From: a virus
IMG/VR virus record: IMGVR_UViG_3300007722_001116
Coordinates: 1 to 24,063 of that record
Length of the DNA: 24,063 bases
Reading direction: 5' to 3' (one strand)
The notes under the pieces are model-generated. The model saw only the letters and a program-made list of their open reading frames with translations. It made no database searches and was not told the origin of the DNA. Of this stretch, positions 8,401 to 14,770 are shown in pieces (the stretch's first letter is position 1; each line of letters opens with the position of its first letter). A program made the translations under genes and the position numbers.

Positions 8401-11400
8401 GGGCGAGGGGAGTGAGTATGAGACTACGCCACTCGACCGGGCTGCCTCGTTTATGGAGATGTTGGATGATGAGCAGAGGGCGTTGCTACAAGAGGGGAGT
8501 ACAGAGTTCAGGGTGGACGATGACCTTGAGTTACAGCGGCAGATGAAAGTGGAGCAGTTTCTGGATGAAGATGAAGTACGTCGTATGGGTGAGCGCCTGA
8601 GCGGCACGGTGCGTGAAATCGAAGCGGGCACGATTGCGGATCAGGTGCGCACAGATGTGGTGGAGACACTCAAGGTGCTGCAGTTTAAGAAGGGGAAGCT
8701 GAAGAATCTGACGCTGGCGAAGATCATTATCAACCCAGTGACAGGGGAGATTAACTATCAGAAGAGCGGGAAGGTGGGATTGGTGGAGCGAGAGCGCAAG
8801 ACGACCAGCGGGATGGAGCTAGCGAACGTGCTGGAGAATACGCGTGACATTATCGTCAGTGCGAAGGAGTGGGGAGTGGAGATACGGTATGACGGGAACG
8901 GGGAGATCGTGATAGGGGTTGACGGGCAGCGGCACAGTCAGCGTGTGCTGGACGTGAAGGAGAGAGTGCTGAGGCATACTGGGAGTTACACGGAGCAGGC
9001 GACAGCCGAAGCTAACGCATACCGGGGGAATGTCACGGAGAAGATGTTGAAGGACTTCCCGGAGGCTAAGGTGGGGGATGATGTGCAAGACGCCACGAGG
9101 GCCGCACTCGTTAAACGGTTTCCAGAAGCAAGCGTAGCGACCATAGACGGGATGGCGCAGGAGGCGTTTAATGCTGCACGGTTGCGGTATGCGAACACGC
9201 TCCACAGCTTGTTCAGCGTGTGGGCAACAGGGAAGAAGGGACAGCCTAGCCCGGTGAAGAGAGTGTTGCAGGCTGCTATGGGCGAGGTGTGGGATACGAT
9301 GGTGACACCGACGAGAGACTTCGCCACAGCGAGAGTGACGAAGACGTTATGGCGGCGGCACGCCTCCCTTGACAAGAAGCTGAGGACGGCAGATGAAGTA
9401 ATCTTTGAGAAGCGGAGTGGGTATGAGACGCCTGATGCGTTCGACGCCACGACACACTTCTACTTTAAGAGTGAGTTCATGAAGCTGGGGTTGCCGGAAG
9501 GCGAGGCGTTGCTGTTTGCTGAGAGTGCGGTGCGTATCGCGCGAACGTTCGACAACATCACGAATGCTACGAAGCTCGGCCCGACGTTCAGGTCTGGTGC
9601 ACTTGGAGAAGCAGTGAACTTCCCTGGTGCTACGGCCGCCATCATGCTGACTATGTCGAACAGCAGGTTCTACAACAGCTTGCCGCATCTCGCACAGAAA
9701 CAGTTCCTCATGATGCAAGTCTTCGCACATGAGATTACACACATCCTCACTCGGCGGTCACAGTATGGAGAGTTGGGGGGTGTACAGCAAGCCGCGATGG
9801 ACGTGTTCGTGCGGAAGGTAACAGGCCTGTACGCTGGGGAGCGAGGGACGATCGTCCGTGATCTGATCGAGGCAAATGTGCCAGAGCAGTATCGCGGAGA
9901 GTTGATGGGGTATGTCGAAGCGCGCACTAGTGATGCGAGGGTGAATCCAGCAGAGTTTGTTTCGGATTATGTGGCGTTCCGCGTGCTGGGGATGGTCCGC
10001 CCTGCGGAGAGTGGGTTGAGGCGGGAGGGAGTGCGGTTCGTTCATGGGCCAGATTACCTCGCGCAGTTTGACCGGGCGCTGTTCAGTACGATGGATGACT
10101 TCGTGCGTGTGTACAAGGCGACTGATCGACTCGGCGCTGATGTGGAGTTCCTCGACAAGACGATCAGTGGCGCGTTGAAAGACCAGAAGCTGATAGATGA
10201 CGTGGGGAAGAGGATGAGTGCGCTGGCGGAAGAACGGCCAAGCGAGTATGGAGCGTTAGTGGGGCAGGGAGCGTTAGGCATGGGGGTGGATGAGGCGACT
10301 AGGTTCCTCAACGTCGATTATGGTGCAGCGGCTGTAGAGTATGCGTCTGTCGCTATGGGTAGAGGTGCGAAGGAAACGGTGGAGAGACACTTTGGTGTAT
10401 CCCCCGGTTGGATCGAGCGGACGTTCGCTCTGCCGGCTCACTTGGCCAAGCGGTATCCAGTACTCCGTCCAGCCATCGACGCGGTGTTCCGCTTCCGTCC
10501 TATGGCAAACGAGAAGGCACACTACATGGCGCTACCGATGCTGAAGGAGCACAAGATTTTCGGCCTTATCCCTGCTGGTGCGAAGCTAGATGTGGCCACC
10601 ACCGGCATCCAGTTTCTGACAAAAAACCAGAAGGCACACGACGCAGCAGTGCATATCGCGTTAGCGAAGCAGGGAACTGTGAATGCGGATGGGACTCCAG
10701 GTCAGCCAGGGAAGGTGATGTCTGATGTGGAGATGCGTGAGATTGCTACACGGTATGGTGTCACGAAGCCAGAGCACCAGCAACGGATTATTGACTTCCA
10801 TAGGAATGTGGAGAAAGTTGCACCGAGAATGAGAGAGATGCTGCTAGCGTCTATGCGAGAAATTGGTGCAATCGCGGTGGCGAGACGGCTGATGCTGACT
10901 GACAAGTCGATGAGTTCAAAGGTGGCGAAGGCGACCGGGAAGCGTATCTTTGAGCTAGTACGGGCTGCGGCATATGGGGACCAGAATGCGCTAGTCGCGT
11001 TGCAAGCGGAGACCATCGGCGGCAAGGTGATGGAGCATAGCATGGAGTTCATCAACAAGCTGAAGGCATTCGAGGAGCGGACGGAAGGGGCCGACTGGTT
11101 CATGTCCGAGATTCGGCTTGGTGAGAACATGGTTGTGTGGAGAGATCGTGCACAGAAGAAGCACGGCTCTGCTGGGTTTGAGACAGAAGGCGAGCTGGTT
11201 GCAAAACTGCAGCAGTTGGAACGAGATCCGAATGTGTCGAACATTCGTGCGTGGCGGAAGCATGACAGGAGTCAGCAGTATAGTGGGCTGAACCCAGACT
11301 TCATCACGCATATTAAGTCCATCGAGGATGCTGCGTTGCTGAAGGAACAGATTCAGGCTGGGTGGGGCGGGGATGAGATTGGACAGTTCAACTACACGCC

Positions 11401-13435
11401 GCTTGAGGCTACCCTCAAACAGGTGGAGGATAAGAGCGCCGAGCGGTATATGAAGGAGCGGAAGCTAGCGCCTGGACGGGAAGATGTGGATATGGTGAAG
11501 GGGTTCCTGACTCATATCACCAGCATGGCGAATGGGTTGGCGAAGGAGATTACTAAGGGCGAGGTGCAGCTTGCGCTGAGTGATCCGAGTATTAGGGGAA
11601 GTGACATCAATCTAAATCTAGCACGGGATCACTTCAACACGGTACTTAATCCTAGCGCAAGGGAGTTCAGTTCGTTGAAGAAGCTGAACTTCGCGTACTT
11701 CATGGGAATGAATATCTCGTCTATGTTGATCGAGCCTACGCAGGCGTTGATTGCGTTATGGCCTATGTTGACTAGGGATACTGGAAAAGTTGGTGCTGGG
11801 TTAAGTTCACTCGGTGTGGCAATGCGTATGCTCGGTACCGCTGCGACAGGGAAGGGTAAAGGGTTAGTGGAGCGGATTGCAAATGTTGACCCCGCTATGT
11901 CTCGCGGGTTACAGAAGGCTGTGCGGGAGCAGACGATTGACTTTGGTGTGATGCAGGAGTTCTACTCAGCCACGGATGATGCACTCCTCAATCTTAGGGG
12001 GTTGATGCGCGGCGGGACGGTGGGGGAGAAAGTTGGGAGGGGTGCGAAAGCGGCGCTGAACAGCTATGTGGATGTGACGAGAACCATCTATAGTCAGGTG
12101 CCGAAGCTGAACAACCTCATAGCGTATATGTCAGCCTTCGATGCCGCGAGACGGCATGGCGTGTTACAGAATGGTAAGGTGGTGAAGATGACAGAGGCTG
12201 GTGCGCATGAGTATGCCACAGACACCACCAGAGCTACCATGTACGGTGGTGGGGCAGCGGCGAAACCTATCGGGATGTTTGCCAGGGCGGGGAAGTTTCA
12301 AGGAGTGATGGGGTTAGGTTATTCGCTAGGGACGTACACCTTCGGCATACTCTCTCATTTCGCGAAGCTAGGCGCAGAGAGTATTGACCGGCGGAAGTTG
12401 CTCACTCCGGTGGAGAGGAAGGCGGCACAGAAAGCGCTGGGGCAGACTATCGCGACGCAGGTGGCGTTGGCTGGTGGGTTGGGGCTGCCTGGAACTGGAG
12501 CCGCGCTGGCGGTGTTAGAGGATATCTTTCCGGGGTTGCAGGCACGGAAGGCCGTCGAGGATGGACTGCGTGACCTGTTCAATGAGGACGAGGAGAGTGG
12601 TGGGTTGTTGACGGATTTCGCCCTCCGTGGTGCACCTTACTCTTTCGCTGGCGTTGATATGAGTAGCCGGCTGGCTATTAGTCAGGTAATGGGTGTGTCA
12701 CCCTACGATGGCTTCCGGCTTGCTAACGTGATGGGGCCAACTGGCTCCGTTGTGGAGAACATAGTAAAAGCAACCGGGCAGGCGAGTCAGGGACTAGTGG
12801 GTGATGCAGCGGAGACGATCATGCCGACTGCGTATAAGAACGTGGTGAAGTTGTGGAGGGATGGGTGGGAGGTTAAGGATAACGCGGGGAGGAAGTTGTT
12901 AGAGCCCACGCCAGGCGAGTTGATGCTTGACGCGATAGGGTTCAGGCCGGCGAGACTAACAAAGCTACGTGATGCACAAAGACAAATGCAACGAGGGGAT
13001 GAGATTGCAGCCAACGCCCAGTCGAGGTTTTACCGTGAAATGGGAGAGCAACTGTTGGCCGGTGACAGTGAAGGTGTGCGAGACGCGCTGCTCGCTAGAC
13101 AGAGTAAGGTCGAGGGGTTCAGTGCAGCCGCGGGGGCGAGGTACGTTGCAGATGCTGCGTTGAACCTGCTGCTGCCGTACGACCCTGCTCGCACCGGCAC
13201 CACTTCGAACGCCTCTGACCGTCAACGGCTGGCGCTCCGTGGTGGGTTTCAGCGAGTCAGTGAGATGGAACGGTTGCAGACGAAAAAACGCCTGGAAGCC
13301 CAAATAGGGTTCCCAGGCGCTAGGCCGTCAAATACGCAGGTGCGTTCGACGATGTTGATGGATCAACTGATGGATAGCAATCCGTTTATGTCTCGACAGG
13401 AGGCGTCTGCGATTGCTGAGGGGCGACCGTTTTAG
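5492..13435 (+). CDS. Giant 2647-aa polyvalent-like virion protein with zincin metallopeptidase motif
   Basis: This single frame encodes one third of the window. The N-terminal ~260 residues are Ala/Gly-rich with hydrophobic stretches (about 97-155). Residues ~610-1060 are highly charged and helical, coiled-coil-like. A zinc metallopeptidase signature HEITH lies at residues 1413-1417, followed by a probable third ligand at E1488 in NPAEFVSDYVA, the gluzincin-like layout. The C-terminal third has hydrophobic stretches at ~2251-2290 and ~2317-2350, then a segment RGAPYSFAGVDMSSRL (~2379) resembling C-terminal regions of phage large polyvalent proteins. Such proteins are packaged and delivered with DNA, and many counter host defence. 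N4-type virion RNA polymerase was considered, but no polymerase motif was found. The role (ejection, anti-restriction, proteolysis of self or host) is inference. The 3' end overlaps the opposing gene by 50 nt. Confidence 0.8.
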   Translation: MPEPSELTYGQVADLHRTLGKSNPQLAELPLQDFAALANQVSGSGEYSAGLNDNWVKRTSHTIDRMFAPVGKPIGAFAESVTRELGYEKYADLANELGTGLPRGALETAAMFTPAGWVGKGLTAAGLASNYANTYTATDSKLAGAASAASLGLLPPMIRAGEKLAMAPLKRGFWETVSGMPGGAPAVKSVLLPVAERSAEFAGRNVGALLNQELAIQSTTLAATGRPAPFDDRHYAELVAGQLPFTLLEAAGVVRPRFRGEAGSNARARANIELHGAVREATRAAETANDAMQMDVASTSKRVESVLNEIADPKQRATAATDANKMYQRVMSEVMIAGTEGRPLNMERINAGATDSTRRMVSVIMDDMLGRPEGERFLTRAEDGTISAVAGFNVEEVLARRGGRESAKVRITPEGGRELPPLDSLWLGAGATARKGSMLETLMGVDVQSLEHPARVVEVLLGPEAVQKQQRAFQEYFRADVAEPKRVAVYGEGAAPKPTPAMTLDSVTDYGTAKQYILERFSALAKGRKTDELVEARHMLYGDGVYARESLGKVTTKSFAGAAKDSAQVFIGGKPTEMVQYQAPRTDGSYYTAFREATPGELKAFEKPTLTKAKAAEASQKAQASFVQKENALRQTFAEERQAAMDKVGVGSLEELAQKAADSHSQVEYDLTGFSRQISPAERKAGAVEGLVSLLPEGEQRTRLERMLTRGEGDPNSVRLTTADELALLQVEAEQLRVQVTQHAPEDVRKLLHLADGEYAQRFTELATTIERDGGYSGGVAAERYAALLARRVRDLQSLLGLTEGAYAKHLEARWEVEEGTAVREAQERRSKLSKLVGEDRKAETEGVTADTEAVLFEKMRVLSEDPELTGAFEGLTDMLYRFEVTRSGRTGPLADVVSRYGLYKMFDHAVDLMEGYKDVKAGRATDNSKRWLDAAKGVGERKELYSSPRDPREVLLSGLRKKESRFRQKGEGSEYETTPLDRAASFMEMLDDEQRALLQEGSTEFRVDDDLELQRQMKVEQFLDEDEVRRMGERLSGTVREIEAGTIADQVRTDVVETLKVLQFKKGKLKNLTLAKIIINPVTGEINYQKSGKVGLVERERKTTSGMELANVLENTRDIIVSAKEWGVEIRYDGNGEIVIGVDGQRHSQRVLDVKERVLRHTGSYTEQATAEANAYRGNVTEKMLKDFPEAKVGDDVQDATRAALVKRFPEASVATIDGMAQEAFNAARLRYANTLHSLFSVWATGKKGQPSPVKRVLQAAMGEVWDTMVTPTRDFATARVTKTLWRRHASLDKKLRTADEVIFEKRSGYETPDAFDATTHFYFKSEFMKLGLPEGEALLFAESAVRIARTFDNITNATKLGPTFRSGALGEAVNFPGATAAIMLTMSNSRFYNSLPHLAQKQFLMMQVFAHEITHILTRRSQYGELGGVQQAAMDVFVRKVTGLYAGERGTIVRDLIEANVPEQYRGELMGYVEARTSDARVNPAEFVSDYVAFRVLGMVRPAESGLRREGVRFVHGPDYLAQFDRALFSTMDDFVRVYKATDRLGADVEFLDKTISGALKDQKLIDDVGKRMSALAEERPSEYGALVGQGALGMGVDEATRFLNVDYGAAAVEYASVAMGRGAKETVERHFGVSPGWIERTFALPAHLAKRYPVLRPAIDAVFRFRPMANEKAHYMALPMLKEHKIFGLIPAGAKLDVATTGIQFLTKNQKAHDAAVHIALAKQGTVNADGTPGQPGKVMSDVEMREIATRYGVTKPEHQQRIIDFHRNVEKVAPRMREMLLASMREIGAIAVARRLMLTDKSMSSKVAKATGKRIFELVRAAAYGDQNALVALQAETIGGKVMEHSMEFINKLKAFEERTEGADWFMSEIRLGENMVVWRDRAQKKHGSAGFETEGELVAKLQQLERDPNVSNIRAWRKHDRSQQYSGLNPDFITHIKSIEDAALLKEQIQAGWGGDEIGQFNYTPLEATLKQVEDKSAERYMKERKLAPGREDVDMVKGFLTHITSMANGLAKEITKGEVQLALSDPSIRGSDINLNLARDHFNTVLNPSAREFSSLKKLNFAYFMGMNISSMLIEPTQALIALWPMLTRDTGKVGAGLSSLGVAMRMLGTAATGKGKGLVERIANVDPAMSRGLQKAVREQTIDFGVMQEFYSATDDALLNLRGLMRGGTVGEKVGRGAKAALNSYVDVTRTIYSQVPKLNNLIAYMSAFDAARRHGVLQNGKVVKMTEAGAHEYATDTTRATMYGGGAAAKPIGMFARAGKFQGVMGLGYSLGTYTFGILSHFAKLGAESIDRRKLLTPVERKAAQKALGQTIATQVALAGGLGLPGTGAALAVLEDIFPGLQARKAVEDGLRDLFNEDEESGGLLTDFALRGAPYSFAGVDMSSRLAISQVMGVSPYDGFRLANVMGPTGSVVENIVKATGQASQGLVGDAAETIMPTAYKNVVKLWRDGWEVKDNAGRKLLEPTPGELMLDAIGFRPARLTKLRDAQRQMQRGDEIAANAQSRFYREMGEQLLAGDSEGVRDALLARQSKVEGFSAAAGARYVADAALNLLLPYDPARTGTTSNASDRQRLALRGGFQRVSEMERLQTKKRLEAQIGFPGARPSNTQVRSTMLMDQLMDSNPFMSRQEASAIAEGRPF
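13283..13319 (-). terminator. Intrinsic terminator of leftward operon, inside the giant gene
   Basis: Read on the minus strand, a 7-bp stem CGCCTGG/CCAGGCG is extended by an inner GGG/CCC part with one mismatch and one G-U pair, closes on a short ATTTG-region loop, and is followed at once by TTTTTT (the A-run at 13283-13288). It lies about 67 nt past the stop of the leftmost minus-strand gene. The hairpin sits within the coding sequence of the giant protein, so it has been kept under coding constraint. Confidence 0.8.
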
Positions 13436-14600
13436 CAGCCTCGATTTCACGGAACTTCGTTTCTGTTATGACGTGATCTATGCCGCCGATAGCTACACGT
13501 CGGATTTGCCCGATACTAGTCAAGTGGCTTAGGACTTGGTACAACTCGCCAGAGTTAGCATCCTTCCACAACGCGGTCATAACGTCATTGTACCGCATAA
13601 AGCCTCCACTAGCCGTCAGCATAGAGATCATCTTGGATGAGACGTCTGCTAGCTGGTTACGTCCGACGGCGCGGAACACGGCGGGGAGGTTGACAATGAT
13701 GGCGTCTATCATGGAACGGGCTAACTCGAAGAGTTCGATCGTCATGACAAGGTCGTCGCTTTGAGCTACACCCAGCAGCATAGCCACCTTCAGAATCTGG
13801 ATGTACTTTGTGCGGTCAAACGACCCAATGTCTGGGTCGGTCTTTATCTCACGAGTCATGTACCACTTCTCGTAGTGCGCCTTCGCAGCCGGGTCCCAGG
13901 AGAAGCAGCCGTACAACCTCATAAGCTCTGCACCCCGCTTGATACAGGAGTCGTAGGCAAACTTCATCTCTGGCGTTATGAGGGGGAAGGGAACACGGCG
14001 CTCGCTGTAGTCTTCCAGCACGAATATGCACCGGCGGGCGAAGCCGCTAGTGATGATGTCCGATTTGAGGTGCCGTGTGATCCAGTCTGGCACCGTGCAT
14101 CCAAGGATAGTGAAGAAGGGGTTGATGATGGTCTGGCCACCATGCCGGAGCGTCTTCTTCGTGTATGGGTCACAGTCATAGATCGTAACCCATAGGTCGA
14201 TCATCCGCGCCGGGTCGATCTCGACGAACTGACTTAGCTCTGTGGCAAAGACTGTGATTGGGGAGTACTCGTACAGACCGTCTTTCGTCTTGAGTATCTT
14301 GAGACCGGTGTCCGCTAGCATCTTGACGGTGTCCTGGGCAGACTGACAGTCAGCCGAAACAAGTGTTTCGTCTAGTCGAAGCACCATCTTCTTGCCGAGG
14401 GACATGGCCGTGGTCTTCTTGTTACCGGCAGGGCCGAGCAACACCAGGTAGAGGTTAGGGTAAACCTTGAAGTAGCCTAAGTCGATCCACACCTTGCGAC
14501 TGACAAGTGTCGAGAGTACAGCTAGCGCTGTCCACATATGGTAGTTGCGGTTCGCCTCGTTGCCTGAGGTGAACTTGTCGTAATCTGCTAGGAAGTTCAA
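13386..14600 (-). CDS. DUF3987-type ATPase, primase/helicase-like
   Basis: This 404-aa protein begins at TTG 14600. That codon overlaps the previous stop as TTGA and has AAGGA 6 nt upstream, and the product then starts MNFLADYDKFTSGNEANRNYH, the usual opening of this family. A GTG at 14615 is the alternative. Walker A is GPAGNKKTT (56-64), a Walker B-like strand is ITVFATELSQF, and an arginine-finger-like GFARR follows. The N-terminal RNYHMWTALAVLSTLVSRKVW block is typical of DUF3987 proteins, which sit in phage replication modules and act as primase-helicase-like ATPases. The C-terminus is Gln/Pro-rich. It is the last gene of the leftward operon, directly after the polymerase and a 57-aa protein, and converges on the giant gene with a 50-nt coding overlap. 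Confidence 0.8.
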   Translation of the reverse strand: MNFLADYDKFTSGNEANRNYHMWTALAVLSTLVSRKVWIDLGYFKVYPNLYLVLLGPAGNKKTTAMSLGKKMVLRLDETLVSADCQSAQDTVKMLADTGLKILKTKDGLYEYSPITVFATELSQFVEIDPARMIDLWVTIYDCDPYTKKTLRHGGQTIINPFFTILGCTVPDWITRHLKSDIITSGFARRCIFVLEDYSERRVPFPLITPEMKFAYDSCIKRGAELMRLYGCFSWDPAAKAHYEKWYMTREIKTDPDIGSFDRTKYIQILKVAMLLGVAQSDDLVMTIELFELARSMIDAIIVNLPAVFRAVGRNQLADVSSKMISMLTASGGFMRYNDVMTALWKDANSGELYQVLSHLTSIGQIRRVAIGGIDHVITETKFREIEAAKTVAPQQSQTPPVET

Positions 14601-14770
14601 TCTCCGTCCTTCCACTTTTTCCCAGCATCTAGCTTAACAAGGAAGTCTTTTGTAGTTTGATGTAATAGACTAAGGAGGATGAATTGTTCTGTGTCGTTTG
14701 CCGTACATGAATCCGAGTCGTCAAATTCAAACTCGTGATCGCAATGAGGGCAGTGTGTGTGGTGGATCAT
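14597..14770 (-). CDS. 57-aa zinc-ribbon-like protein
   Basis: This short gene fills the space between polymerase and DUF3987 ATPase exactly. Its ATG overlaps the polymerase stop (ATGA, 14767-14770) and its TGA overlaps the next TTG (TTGA, 14597-14600). GGAGG lies about 7 nt before the ATG, one of the best ribosome sites on this strand. The product starts MIHHTHCPHCDHEFEF, with CPHC, nearby His residues and a third Cys at residue 22, suggesting a small metal site, followed by an acidic stretch and one helix (EQFILLSLLHQTTKDFL). Its role is unknown; a replication accessory peptide is plausible from context. Confidence 0.7.
   Translation of the reverse strand: MIHHTHCPHCDHEFEFDDSDSCTANDTEQFILLSLLHQTTKDFLVKLDAGKKWKDGD

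Noticed and set aside
7414-8631. Long minus-strand frame (about 405 codons) opposite the giant gene
   Set aside because: The product is Ser/Arg/Pro-rich low complexity, as expected from the complement of a charged, Glu/Arg-rich coding region, and it lacks a ribosome site or any neighbour on that strand.
5492-13435. Giant protein as an N4-type virion RNA polymerase
   Set aside because: The size and position fit, but no polymerase motifs were found, while a HEITH metallopeptidase motif and polyvalent-like C-terminal region are visible.
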